Part shown: positions 11,660 through 20,876 of the stretch, one piece after another
Layout of the letters: each line of letters opens with the position of its first letter
Position numbering within the stretch: the stretch's first letter is position 1
Source: Conchocele bisecta
Lineage: Eukaryota; Mollusca; Bivalvia; Lucinida; Thyasiridae
Assembly: GCA_029237695.1 (NCBI GenBank)
Contig: CM055279.1
Location: 4,420,323 to 4,484,322 of the forward strand
Direction: 5' to 3'
DNA: 64,000 nt
Notes under the pieces: model-generated
The model's database searches: none
What the model was told of the DNA's origin: nothing
The model's input: only the letters and a program-made list of their open reading frames with translations
Made by a program: the position numbers and the translations under genes

Positions 11660-12006
11660 TCAAAAACATTTCAAGTAAATTATACATTTTTAACATAACA
11701 TTTGGCGGCCATCTTGGATTTCTATATCAGGGAGATCACCAATCGCAAGAATAGCCTTACTAATGGACTTCCCGGCCTGAAATTAGTCAGAAATGATGTG
11801 CTGCTTATGTTTCTAGACCATTTGGTTGCAAAGTTAAATGCGACAATAATTCAAAATGGCCGCTGGCGGCCATCTTGGATTTCTCATTCGTTGCCGGGTT
11901 ACCAAATGTCTACCCAAGTTTTTTCGACATGGTATATGTTCTAGTTCATGAATCCAGTGTCAAACATAGGGCACATAAAAATCCTACGAGAAGTTTGTCA
12001 GCCGAT
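11660..12006. repeat. Right TIR of nested transposon
   Basis: Inverted partner of 8,406-8,750. It contains 'tggcggccatcttggattt' twice (11,702 and 11,867) and 'ttgccgggttaccaaatg'. The outermost bases (cagcc) mirror the left GGCTG. Confidence 0.85.
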
Positions 12007-12172
12007 AGACTAAGAACGGATATTCTATTTGCACATTCTCTATAACTAAACTATCCTGCATAGCGACGATATTATTTAACCTAAAACCTGAACTTCTTTC
12101 GTGAATTGGATTGACAATTGGATACAGTGTTGATGGAGTGGTATTGACAATCGGAAGCCGTGATTCGTTCAT
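12007..12172 (-). pseudogene. Polinton membrane protein, N-terminal part
   Basis: Starts at the ATG at 12,172, which overlaps the fibre stop codon as TAATG. The homologue in Polinton 2 starts the same way (TGATG at 47,120-47,124), which supports both the start and translation coupled to the fibre gene. About 55 residues remain (NESRLPIV..., SGFRLNNIVAMQDSL) before the nested transposon. No function is known. Confidence 0.7.
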
Positions 12173-13623
12173 TACAAATCAAGTTCAATTAACAATGTAA
12201 CAATAGTGGAAGAACTCGCAGGGTCAGCGATTTTCGTAACAAAGTTAATAATATTACCTTCTGAAAGTCTAATTGGATCGTCATCGGCGAGCAAAACCAC
12301 CGCTGAACTATCTCCAGCGAGTTTATTGACTCCAATTGCCCGTTCTTCACCATCCACTACAAGATTTACGATGACCGCGCCCACAGGTTTACCATTAGCA
12401 TTAACCGAGCAGACCGCCATTCGGAGAAGTGTACCTGGAGCTGTCATGGCGTACCCCCCATATTTATTGATCGCGTTGGCACCGAACGAATATTCATAGA
12501 CCCCCTCATTCAAGGGGCCCCGCTTCTCAGCCCATATTGTGATGACACGTTTTTGCGTTTTCAATGTTTTCACCAATCCGGCAAGCCCCCCGATAGAGGT
12601 ATGTGCCTCAGCACGAATTTTTTCAGAGGTCTCCTCAAGTGCTTTGTTCGCGGCTCTACGAACACGTTTCAGTTTATCGGAAAGTGCTACAGAGTCCTCT
12701 GAGCGCAACACCCCATACGCCTCCGTAAGGGCCGTCTGGTGGTATTCTCTGGCTTTCTCAATACCCGTTCGGACTCCCTCAATACCCAACCGGGCCTCTT
12801 CCCGAAATTCTGTTATTTTTTCATCGTGTTCAGTAAGTGCTGTAGAGTCCTCTGAGCGCAACACCCTATAAGCCTCTATAAGGGCCGCCTGGTGATCTTC
12901 TAGGGCTTTCTTAACCCCTAACCGGGTCTCTTTTCGACATTCTGTTATTTTTTCGTTTAGTTTAGTAAGTGCTGCAGAGTCCTCTGAGCGCAACACATTA
13001 TAAGTCTCCGTAAATGCCGCCTGGTCTTTCTCAATACCCGTTCGGATTCCCTCAACTCCCAACCGGGCCTCTTTTTGAAATTCTGTTATTTTTTCACCTA
13101 GTTCAGTAAGTGAGGCTTCTCTGTTGAGAGAGTACTCTGTGCACTACACCCTATAAGCATCCGTAAGGGCCGCCTGGTAGTCTTCTCGGGCTTTCTCAAT
13201 ATCCGTTCGGACTCCCTCAACCCCCAACCGGGCCTCTTTTCGAAATTCGGATATTTTTCCTCCTAGTTCAGTAAGTGCTGCTTCTCTGATGAGAGAGTCC
13301 TCTGAGCGCAACACATTATAAGCCTCCGTAAGGGTCGCCTGATCTTTCTCAATACCCGTTCGGACTCCCTCAATTTTCGCCCGGGCCTCTTCCCCAACTT
13401 GTGAAGTCGCCGTTAGCACTTCTGCTCTATCATCTGATATACTCCTGTGAATCCCGTTTGTGGCCTTCGATATAGTTTTATTGATCAGGGCCTTAGTTTT
13501 TCTGGTAGATAAAAAGTCGCTCTCTGTCGGGACGAATCCCCCTTCTGCCGGTTCCAAATTCTTTGAATCTGTCACCCAATCCCGATTGGAATTGGAAGAA
13601 CTACCTGGTCCGTATATACTCAT
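12172..13623 (-). pseudogene. Polinton fibre-like protein with tandem coiled-coil repeats and C-terminal head
   Basis: A frame of 484 codons with one in-frame TAG near 13,144-13,146. Residues 1-60 form a distinct N-terminal tail (starts MSIYGPGSS). Then come about five degenerate repeats of roughly 45-50 residues built from GVEGVRTGIEK, ALTEAY.VLRSEDS and ELxEKITEFRKEARL, with strong coiled-coil character. The last ~140 residues form a beta-rich head: RVITIWAEK, GAVIVNLVVDGEE, NIINFVTKIADP. This tail-shaft-head order is that of a trimeric attachment fibre. The next gene overlaps its stop by one base. The head is retained in Polinton 2 at 46,938-47,122. The stop falls inside a VLRSEDS repeat position. 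Function as a receptor-binding fibre is inferred from architecture only. Confidence 0.75.
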
Positions 13624-13671
13624 AATAATTAATTTTATTTAAATTAAATTATAATATTGGGGCACCTATGC

Positions 13672-14307
13672 TCAATTGGAAACTTCGAGAACGACCAAAA
13701 TCGGGTAAATTCGTGGATGTGTCCCGATTCTAAAACTTTCATCATGTGGGAAGTGTAAGGTCACAGTATCCCCAAAGAAACAATCACTGGCTTGCACGGT
13801 TTTCAGTAATGTGCTGGGGGATCCGTCTACCGTGTTGTACGATGTGTTCACCCGATCCAGGTGCACCCTGAGAGTTTTCGTGAAGGCGAAGTCCACCGGG
13901 TTATCACCGACGTACTCACCCGGGGTAAACACTCCTTTATTTGCGGAGTATGTCTCTCTAAAACCGAGTTGAATACCCAACCCCGGGGAGACCACTACCT
14001 TACTATCAGGGCCGATGGTCATTGTTGCGAGCCCGGTAGCCTTCGATACTGTGAGGTTGATTATACCGTCAAGCTCTGAGTTGACAAAATCTTTGAGCTG
14101 TCTTATTCCCCACAGTCCGTGAGGCAGCTTTACACCTAATTGTTGTCCATCCTTCACATAGTAAAACACTTCACTCTTTCCCACATTCTGCCACCCAACC
14201 CTGAAGGTGATTGATCTAAGACCTACCCTGCGTTTTCCGCAGCAGTTGTCGATTGACTTTTGAAGTTCACAACTCTCTTTTTGAACATTAGTGATAGTAG
14301 CAAACAT
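13672..14307 (-). CDS. Polinton penton/minor-capsid-like protein (candidate)
   Basis: About 211 residues from the ATG at 14,307 (an in-frame ATG at 14,337 would add ten hydrophobic residues; the downstream one, starting MFATITNV, seems more likely). The protein is beta-rich, with LPHGLWGIRQLKDFVN near residue 75, LGIQLGF near 120 and an NTSYNTVDGSPSTLL stretch near 170. That kind of profile is seen in small beta-barrel virion proteins of adintovirus/Polinton genomes. It lies directly upstream of the fibre on the same strand, 48 bp away across an AT-rich gap, which fits a penton-fibre pair. No frameshift is visible. The penton assignment is tentative. Confidence 0.55.
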   Translation of the reverse strand: MFATITNVQKESCELQKSIDNCCGKRRVGLRSITFRVGWQNVGKSEVFYYVKDGQQLGVKLPHGLWGIRQLKDFVNSELDGIINLTVSKATGLATMTIGPDSKVVVSPGLGIQLGFRETYSANKGVFTPGEYVGDNPVDFAFTKTLRVHLDRVNTSYNTVDGSPSTLLKTVQASDCFFGDTVTLHFPHDESFRIGTHPRIYPILVVLEVSN

Positions 14308-14321
14308 AATAATATATTTCA

Positions 14322-14462
14322 ATGGATACCAAAGCATTTAGCTTTAACACTAATGCAAAATACAAAGTTGGTGGTAAATACACACAAAAAGACGTTGTTA
14401 ACCTCCTTGGACACCCAACTATAACAGTTAGATCGGACAGTGCCTTTGCCACCAATGTTTGA
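14322..14462 (+). pseudogene. N-terminal fragment of a Polinton ORF
   Basis: A 46-codon frame (begins MDTKAFSFNTNAKYKVGG) ends in TGA. The next 157 bases up to 14,619 have no clean frame. It starts head-to-head with the penton-like gene, with an overlap of the two start regions. It may be the start of the gene at 14,620, split by decay. Confidence 0.5.
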
Positions 14463-14619
14463 ACAATATAGGATGCCCAAGATTACTACCATTGAGGTCG
14501 CGAACGGGTGGAAAGCAACACCGATGCAGTTTTGGTAGAATCAGCTAAATTTCACTGTATGGTGCGCAACAGCCGGATGTGGAGTTTCACATCAAGACCA
14601 TCTGACATCCAAGAATGTC

Positions 14620-15638
14620 ATGCTCCGAAGTGTCTACAACTTTCATGTGTATTATACCATTAGAAGACTTTTAAAGGAACTAGATACTCCACTACCTCAA
14701 GACGACGCATGGAATCCCATTTCCAACACATGCGACCGTAGGGCGTTCGAAAGACTGTGTAACGAATTTAACGTTTCAAAAGATTCGGATTGGATACAGA
14801 AAGCACTTCCTAACAGCACTGGAGTCGGGGACGTTCTCATTCGGGGCCAGTCCGGGAATTGGACGCAGACTGATTTTAGACACGATCATTCCGGCGACCA
14901 CATCGTTAATCGGAACGCCGGGAATTTTGATCCCGCGACGATGACCTTCGGGCCGGAAGTGTCTGGAGTTTGGCACTGCGGCATCTCATCATGCAATTGG
15001 TTACCTCCTGAACGAGCTCACGTCGATTACATACAGCAGACCGATGAGGTTCAGGACGCTTGGGGCACATTTATGTTAGATAAAGGTCTGGGGTTTACGC
15101 AGGGTGTGGTTACCCACCTCAACGACTCCATTCGCACATACGTCTGTGCCGTTTTCGGCGCACAAGCGCAAGCGCTCAGTTCTATAATAAGAGACGGGAA
15201 GGCGTTTGACGCACAAAAACAGTTCTTGGCAAATGTCGAGGACCGCATATCATCTACGGTGGACCTCCCGTCTGCGATTCAACGGTATAAAGGCGTTTTG
15301 CAGAAGGCCAGCACCCCAGTAGAAGGCCAGCCACCGTCAAGCAAAAAATCGGCCCCAACGGGAACGTGAACGCGGATATCATCAAGCGCACCGCGCATGG
15401 AAACGATTTCATAAAACCGCAAGCACCCACCCCAGTGCAAAGCACCACAGCAAGTTCCTTAGGAACTAGTGTCACTGCAAGTTACACCCTCAACACTGTT
15501 GAACCCGAGAATGTTGACACAATAGGAATTGATGCACCAGCAAGTTTCTTCGGAAATAGTGTCACAGTTCATGAGGAGGAGAAATTAGGGCTCGTAGTCG
15601 CCCTCGTGGCGGTTGGACTATTCGCGCTTTGGTTTTAG
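14620..15638 (+). pseudogene. Polinton protein of unknown function with C-terminal membrane segment
   Basis: The first frame (14,620-15,369, 249 residues) has LKELDTPLPQDDAWNPIS, a WTQTDFRHDHSGDHIVNR block and GVVTHLNDSIRTYV. A second frame begins at 15,366 with GTG, not a usual eukaryotic start. It continues as a Thr/Ser-rich linker and ends in a single hydrophobic helix (LGLVVALVAVGLFALWF). I read the two as one gene with a frameshift at about 15,365. The membrane anchor at the very C-terminus and the position among capsid genes suggest a virion or membrane-remodelling protein. I do not recognise a catalytic motif. Confidence 0.6.
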
Positions 15639-17022
15639 GAACTCTCGGGCGGAGAATAGTAGGAGACAGGCGATCGCCACGATTAAAGCCCAAACATTAT
15701 TGGCAAGCCATCCGACCGTTTTTAATAATATAGATAGCAAGAAGGAGACGATACCCCCAATCAACCCAGGCAGCGCGGCAGCCAACTTTCCGGCTAATTT
15801 AGCCAGGAGACTGGCGAGGGATTTTAGTTGTTTTTTATCCATTCTTTGGCTCCACCGGATGGAGCTGGTGTTGGCGCGGGTGCTGGCGCGGGTGCTGGCG
15901 CGGGTGCTGGCGCGGGTGCTGGCGCGGGTGCTGGCGCGGGTGCTGGCGCGGGTGCTGGCGCGGGTGCTGGCGCCGCACCACCCGTGATAGATATAACTAG
16001 AGACGATATAGATAGAATTAGGGTCGACATAATCATGGTGAAAGCTGTGAGGATGGTTACAATCGTGACGCCGTTCTCTCTGAACAGAGTGCAAAGACGC
16101 TCACCGAGTGTCGTGTCCTCGTGCAGGACCCTCGAGATTGTTTCGTGGCTCCGACTTAATTGGCCGGAAAGTGCCTCACGGTTAGTCGAGACAGCCTCCA
16201 AGCGGGCTTCTCTTTCGTCCCTCAACGACCGCAGGAGTTTGTTGATCCGCTCGGTAGATTCTCTATCACCACGTGCTTCCCCAAGTTTTCTTTCTTCTAG
16301 CGCGATATGTTTGTCCAGCGCCGTGAGTTTGGAGAGGTTATTAACCAGTTCGCCCGGGTTGTTTGCATAGCCTTATCGAGTCCCAGGAGTTCGCGAAGAG
16401 GTAACGGTGGGTCATACTTTGTGCCGTTTATTTCGTTGACCGTGGTTTCAATTGTGTGAATAGCGTCGGTGGCTATACGAGGGACCTCGCTGATATCGCT
16501 CGTTTCTCTAGTGGTGGCCGTCTTCGCCACCGTTTCGTCGGTAGCCTGTAGGGTTTTTACCGTTTTTTTAGGCACCTGCGACCGATCCTCGACCACTCCG
16601 AGAGCTCGAGCGAGGTCCACTCCATATTCTTTCACTGAAGAGGCCCCGAGGAACCGGTGCGGGTTGTTCCTGAACGTCAGCAACTTCCAGTTCTTGCCAC
16701 ATTTAACGCACATGTCTCCTCTTTTAGTGGTGCGGAACTCCAACGTGGCCTTGCTGCCGTGTTTAGAAACCTGACTCTTCCACAGTTTCACCCGATCATC
16801 CGTTTCCTTGAGAGGCGCCAGCTCATTCTTGGAGATACCCGCACGAATCTTGGTACCGCCCGCCCATGCCGGAGTTTCGGGTGGGGCCTCCCACATAGAG
16901 ACACCAGCAGCTGAAGTTTCTGGTGTATCTATGAAGGTCGTTTCGTCAACGTCGACGAGGTCATCGTCATCGCGGAAATCGTCTCTGCCGATTTCATCCA
17001 TGTCAATATCGTAATCAGTCAT
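15618..17022 (-). pseudogene. Polinton virion/membrane protein: acidic N-term, charged helices, TM, Ala-Pro repeat, hydrophobic C-term
   Basis: Three frames read as one gene: 17,022 to about 16,365, then to about 15,830, then to 15,618. The start is the ATG at 17,022, 63 bp from the divergent capsid gene. N-terminus: very acidic (DMDEIGRDDFRDDDD). A Cys pair CVKCG follows near residue 115. The second frame gives a charged helical region with RDEREARLEAVS, then a transmembrane helix (about 16,030-16,085), then about 18 Ala-Pro dipeptides encoded by a 12-bp minisatellite. The last frame has an amphipathic helix (SLASLLAKLAGKLAAALPG) and one or two hydrophobic helices. A gene with the same plan is widespread in animal Polintons. 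Its amphipathic and hydrophobic C-terminus would suit membrane lysis or internal capsid binding; that role is inference. Confidence 0.7.
15866..15975. repeat. 12-bp coding minisatellite (Ala-Pro repeat)
   Basis: About nine copies of GGCGCGGGTGCT. In the minus-strand gene it encodes alternating Ala-Pro, a stiff extended linker between the transmembrane helix and the amphipathic tail. The repeat also opens long frames on both strands, which I treat as artefacts. Confidence 0.92.
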
Positions 17023-17085
17023 CTTTATAATTATATAATTATGTATTAAAGACAAAATCATACGGGTTTAATAGAGTATTTAAAT
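17023..17085. promoter_or_regulatory. Divergent promoter region, membrane-protein gene / major capsid gene
   Basis: 63 bp separate the start codons at 17,022 (-) and 17,086 (+). It contains the near-palindrome TTATAATTATATAATTATG (TATA-like on both strands) and 'gagtatttaaatatg' just before the capsid ATG. Assigned from position and composition only. Confidence 0.4.
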
Positions 17086-18123
17086 ATGTCTTCGAGTCAA
17101 TACGGTCGCAAACTCAATCCATACCGCAGACTGCGTGAGCCCCTCGGGGCGAAAGGCGTGAGACAGAGTGTCGTTATTACGAACAACCCATCGACGATCG
17201 ACCAGAACCAGCAGCTATTAGTCCGCTTCCCCTACCTCGGAGATAGCGACGTCATTGTACCGGGGACTCTTCGCCTCGCTTTCACTATTTCGCTGACGTC
17301 GACGGACGTCGACCGAACCGTCGTTCAGAACCTAGGTCGCGCCATCGTCAAGAAGACCATGATGAAGATTTCTGATAATGAGGTGATGTCGATCGATGAC
17401 AGCGACGTCTACCATTGCTACCAAGACCTGTGGAAGACGGCGCAAGAGCGCGAAAATGCGGTCTATCAGGGTACTGACACCAGCAAAAATAAGAACGTAA
17501 CCAAACTTAGAATCGGGGCTGGTAACAAAGCAGATTAAAACGCGAGTGACAACGCGATCGCGGCCGCTTACGGCAACCGCTTCTACATCCCGCTCGACTT
17601 TAAGTTGCTGGAGAGTCACATGCCATACTATCAGAGTGCTTTGGCGGACCGCCTCGAATACGAACTAACGTTCATCGACTACGGCCGAGCTCTTATAGCC
17701 ACCGACATGGCATCGAAGTATACGATCGACAATGTTTCGCTGGAGTACGACATGGTCACCATGCCCGAACTCTACAGCGCGGGTCTTCGCGCGCACCAAC
17801 AGTGGGACGAAGTTAGAAAGCAGTTTGCTTCCGGCTCTAAGCGTTCCCCGGAGGTTGCAGCGGTTGCCAAAGACCTGCAGCTATCGGCCGTCTCCCTCGC
17901 GGAGTTCCTGACTACCAAATACGCGTTATAGCTAGACATGCGAGCCAGCGACGACGACCAAATGCACGGTAGCGGACGTCAAGTTGAGAACGCTAGCGAG
18001 GGTGTGACGATCCAGATAACCAAAGAGGCGGATGGAAATGGCGCATCGAACGTTTACTTATATATAATTACAGACGCACAACTCAACATCGAAGATGGCC
18101 GATACGTCTCAGCTTTATACTAA
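17086..18123 (+). pseudogene. Polinton major capsid protein (double jelly-roll), internally deleted
   Basis: This encodes the main shell protein of the virion, of the adenovirus hexon-like double jelly-roll class. The N-terminal part has RRLREPLGAKGVRQ, VRFPYLGDSDVIVPG and LGRAIVKK. The middle has YGNRFYIPLDFKLLESH and IDNVSLEYDMVT. The C-terminus ends in TDAQLNIEDGR. One frame throughout, with in-frame stops at 17,536-17,538 (TAA) and 17,930-17,932 (TAG). The total of about 345 codons is well short of the usual 500-600. Sequence jumps from a first-half position (near 17,775) to a late position, so an in-frame internal segment of the order of 100+ codons appears deleted. The 3' end overlaps the ATPase start by 29 bp. 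Polinton 2 has no trace of this gene. Confidence 0.8.
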
Positions 18124-18735
18124 AAATCAATACCAATTCACGATTGGAGACTCCCACTCTGCCATAATATGTGGGCAGACAGGATGCGGAAAAACGATTT
18201 TCATACTCGACTTGCTCGAGGGGTCCTACGGCGATATCTTTCGACACATTGTGATCCTGTGTCCCACTGTGCGGCACAACGATACTTATCAGCGGCGCCC
18301 GTGGATATGGACCGACCCTGAGGTATACGTTATTGACCCCGGCGACAGGCTTCACGATTGGCTGCGTGGTTTATACCAAAGATTCCAGGGCGAGCCCACC
18401 CTATACGTGATTGACGACTGCTCGGCCAAGGCGGCGATGACCAAAAAGAAGGACATGCTCTCCGAGCTTACATTTTCTGGCCGCCATGCGGGGCAAAGCG
18501 TATGGATCTCCACTCAGAAGTACAACGCCGTCTCAAGGATCTGCGCGAGCAAACGAAATGGGTCGCCCTCTTTCACTGCAAGGACCGAGACTCATTCGAT
18601 GACTGTCTTCGAGAGAACGACGTTATCCCAACGCGCGAGTAGCGCCTGCAGGTTAGACAGATGCTTTCGGAAACTCAGCACGCCAAGCTTCTGCTAAAGA
18701 CTGATCAACCAACTGCTTACAAAGTTATTAATTAA
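18095..18735 (+). pseudogene. Packaging ATPase (A32/FtsK-HerA-like)
   Basis: This is the motor ATPase thought to pump DNA into the capsid. Start ATG at 18,095, overlapping the capsid gene. Walker A is GQTGCGKT (18,173-18,196). Walker B is LYVIDDC (about 18,400-18,423). A sensor-like QKYNAV lies near 18,520. The frame then shifts near 18,535; the correct continuation (HCKDRDSFDDCL and the basic tail) is in another frame, with a TAG at 18,640-18,642, and ends at 18,735. At about 210 codons it is the normal size for Polinton ATPases. Location immediately after the capsid gene is typical. Confidence 0.85.
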
Positions 18736-19098
18736 TTTTATAATTAATTTTAAAAAATTATAAAATTAATTAGCAAATGCTGAGCAATTGCCAAAAATGT
18801 TGAACAATTAATTTTAAGAAAATTAACAAATGCTGAAAAATTAATTTTAAGAAAATTAACAAATGCTGAATAAATGCTGAGTAATTGCTGAACAATGTTG
18901 AACAATGCTTAACAAATACTTAACAATGCTGGGAAAATGCTTAACAATGCTGAGCAATTATTAACAATGTGTTGCTCCGCTGCGAGCTTTGTTGCGAGCA
19001 TAACGGTGATCATAAGTATCGGGTGGTGCGCTTGGACATATGTTAGACTTATGAGACTTGTCAGTATAATAATATTAATTTTAAGAAAATTAGCAATA
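18736..19098. repeat. AT-rich intergenic array of 'aacaatgctga' repeats
   Basis: No gene. Short degenerate repeats of 'aacaaatgctgaa' and 'ttaattttaagaaaattaac' fill 18,736-18,970. The ORF extending left from 19,099 into this array is a composition artefact. Confidence 0.65.
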
Positions 19099-19749
19099 AT
19101 GAACTGCGACGAACTTCTCGATCAGCTAATGGAAGAAACCTCAACTCCGTTGAACCCCAACACCAATCGAGAATTGGGAGGAACTGAAACCTCAACTCCG
19201 TTGAACCCGACAGATGGAACACCTGCCGATACGAATGAAAATGCTGCGCGACGAGAGCGGCTAGCTGCGCTGGTTGCTGGGGGACAATCGGAGCATTATC
19301 TCGGTAGGCGTCTCTCAGTTTGTCAGGTGGATAAGATGTCAGATGTAGAGGTTGATAAAATGTATGCGCGATACGAATCTAGGTTAGGTGCGGAGATGAC
19401 CAAAACTCTTGGATCAGCGGCTATTCATTTGTACGCAACCGCCGTTAGTATACTTCTCCCTATACCAAACACCGCGGGATTGATTCGCGATCTAGAGACT
19501 GACCCTTTTATATGACATACTCTTAGAACAGCCTGCTGCTCAATTTATCACAAGTTTGGAATTTACTTAGCTCCGCTGACAACCGCGTTGACCATGGGTA
19601 AACACTGTCAATTTGGACATATATGCCCACGCACTATAAGCTCTGAAAATGATGACACAAGATACACCTGCGAGAGTGACGGAACCGAAATCCCCGATTG
19701 CACCTCCAACCCAATCGAAATTGGAGTTGAACCCGATTACACGACATAA
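19099..19749 (+). pseudogene. Polinton ORF of unknown function
   Basis: Start ATG at 19,099 (MNCDELLDQLMEE). One frame of about 216 codons with an in-frame TGA at 19,513-19,515. The N-terminal linker has a tandem TSTPLNP duplication. The core has SVCQVDKMSDVEVDKMYARYESRLGAEMTKTLGSAA, a helical block that I have seen in other animal Polintons without a known function. Two hydrophobic helices (LYATAVSILLPIP; FGIYLAPLTTALT) lie either side of the stop. It follows the ATPase on the same strand after an AT-rich spacer. Confidence 0.6.
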
Positions 19750-20141
19750 AACCCAAAAAGACAGACAGCTGGGCGGGCAGCGGCTGCTACCCGAAAAGCT
19801 AAACAAGATAAAATACTCGCCGAGCTTCGAGATGCCAAACGGTCGTTGCAATCACCGATTGCTGTTGAAACAGCAACCCGTTGGCAGCTGTTTATCACCC
19901 AATCCACGAATTGGAAGAGCAATCGGAGATTGCTGTAGCTCCTACCCCCTATTACATAGAAATCATCCCGTGGATTGTTGGTGGGGGTCTGACAGTTGTG
20001 GGCACCCTGTGTGTGATGAAATACCGTTCGAAACAACCCACAACAGTGTTGAAGGCGGTTCCGAAGAAAGTTACGAAACACCAATCACAATTGGATGCGC
20101 CCCATTTAAACATTGATCGCGATCCCTTTTATATGCAATAA
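19750..20141 (+). pseudogene. Small Polinton membrane protein, frameshifted
   Basis: The first part (about 19,760-19,930) is a basic helical frame with AATRKAKQDKILAELRDAKR. The second frame (19,881-20,141) has ELEEQSEIAVAP and one transmembrane helix (IIPWIVGGGLTVVGTLCVM) with a Lys/Arg-rich cytosolic tail. The called start at 19,881 is TTG, so I take the two frames as one decayed gene. Function unknown. Confidence 0.5.
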
Positions 20142-20150
20142 TTATAACAA

Positions 20151-20382
20151 TGGCTGAAAACGATGGTAAAATATTCGTGAATGGAATTTATCACGGCGTG
20201 GTGATATCAGGTTTCAGTATCGGGTATGCTCAACTACTTAAGATGGTCTTAGGAAAGCCCACTCCCAAATTGGAATTTAATGTGAAAGAAACTGGCTCGT
20301 GGGTTTAACTATAGCGAGCGCAGTTTTGACTCGAGAATATCTAATTAAAGCTGGAATTCTACCTGCTAATATATGGAAATAA
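20151..20382 (+). pseudogene. Short Polinton ORF, probable membrane protein
   Basis: Too short for long-ORF lists. It starts MAENDGKIFVNGIYHGVV at 20,151, with a small hydrophobic stretch (GFSIGYAQLLKMVLG). The frame shifts near 20,300 and continues as VGLTIASAVLTREYLI..., ending at the TAA at 20,380-20,382. That TAA overlaps the next ATG (TAATG), a coupling also seen between the fibre and membrane-protein genes. Function unknown. Confidence 0.5.
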
Positions 20383-20825
20383 TGGCTTCGATCGCAATGC
20401 TATTAGGTGGTGCTGTGGTGAACACATTGGCTTTCAGCGGTAGCAACTATTTCTTCTCGAAACTGAAAAGCTCGGACGCGGATGAGGAGCGCAAGCGTCA
20501 TGATTTAGCTGTAGAACAACTCAATAGCGCAAAGGAAGCATGGTCTAAAATACGAACCGCCGGTCTGGACTGGCTCAACGAAGATCTTCGTCGCGTGAAT
20601 CACGCCGTACAAACATTCCGGAACGTTGACGATGCCATCCGCGAGTACGCGCGGGCATATCCACAGAAAAGTCTCTCACCGCTGGATCCCGAGCCCCAGC
20701 TTTTAGATCTATATGTACCATCAGAGGCCCAAAAAGACCGCGAGATCGCGTTCATCTTCGTGGGAATGTTTGCGACGGGTCTCGTCAGCTACTATATTGG
20801 AAAAGCAATAAGCAATAAGCAATAA
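20382..20825 (+). CDS. Polinton membrane protein with N- and C-terminal hydrophobic segments
   Basis: 147 residues from the ATG at 20,382 (an in-frame ATG lies three codons upstream). N-terminal hydrophobic stretch MLLGGAVVNTLAFSGSNYFF, a charged helical middle (EERKRHDLAVEQLNSAKEAW; RRVNHAVQTFRNVDDAIREY), then EAQKDREIAFIFVGMFATGL leading into a C-terminal transmembrane helix. Proteins with this plan recur in animal Polintons. The frame is intact, one of few in this element. Possible virion or membrane-associated role; not established. Confidence 0.65.
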   Translation: MASIAMLLGGAVVNTLAFSGSNYFFSKLKSSDADEERKRHDLAVEQLNSAKEAWSKIRTAGLDWLNEDLRRVNHAVQTFRNVDDAIREYARAYPQKSLSPLDPEPQLLDLYVPSEAQKDREIAFIFVGMFATGLVSYYIGKAISNKQ

Positions 20826-20851
20826 GCAATAATTATTTTAAACAATTTTTT

Positions 20852-20876
20852 TTTATAAATATATATATATAGAACG
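20852..20876 (+). promoter_or_regulatory. TATA-like promoter upstream of the pre-integrase gene
   Basis: 'tttataaatatatatatat' ends 5 bp before the ATG at 20,877. In Polinton 2 the corresponding position keeps 'tatatatata' and the same 'gaacg' spacer before the start codon. Confidence 0.4.

Larger units (their letters stand above)
8406..12006 (+). mobile_element. Nested 3.6-kb DNA transposon encoding a PIN/XPG-like nuclease (Academ-like or new family)
   Basis: The ends are long inverted repeats of about 340 bp: left 8,406-8,750, right 11,660-12,006. Both read 'GGCTG...aacttc.cgtag.attttt' inward, then share 'tgggtagacatttggta', 'cggcaacgaatg' and several AAGATGGCCGCC-type motifs. It interrupts a Polinton 1 gene whose two halves flank it. 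A clear target duplication could not be fixed by eye (flanks ...AATGCATA and GATAGACT...). The single gene inside runs 9,082-10,960. Academ superfamily transposons are described as carrying an XPG-like nuclease; assignment to Academ is plausible but unproven. Confidence 0.85.

Noticed and set aside
15613..15987. 124-codon plus-strand frame and a 180-codon frame at 15,828 with Ala-Gly repeats
   Set aside because: Antisense reading of the 12-bp minisatellite; the minus-strand gene explains it.
18937..19098. N-terminal extension of the 19,099 gene
   Set aside because: It reads through the AT-rich short-repeat spacer; the ATG at 19,099 gives a sensible start.
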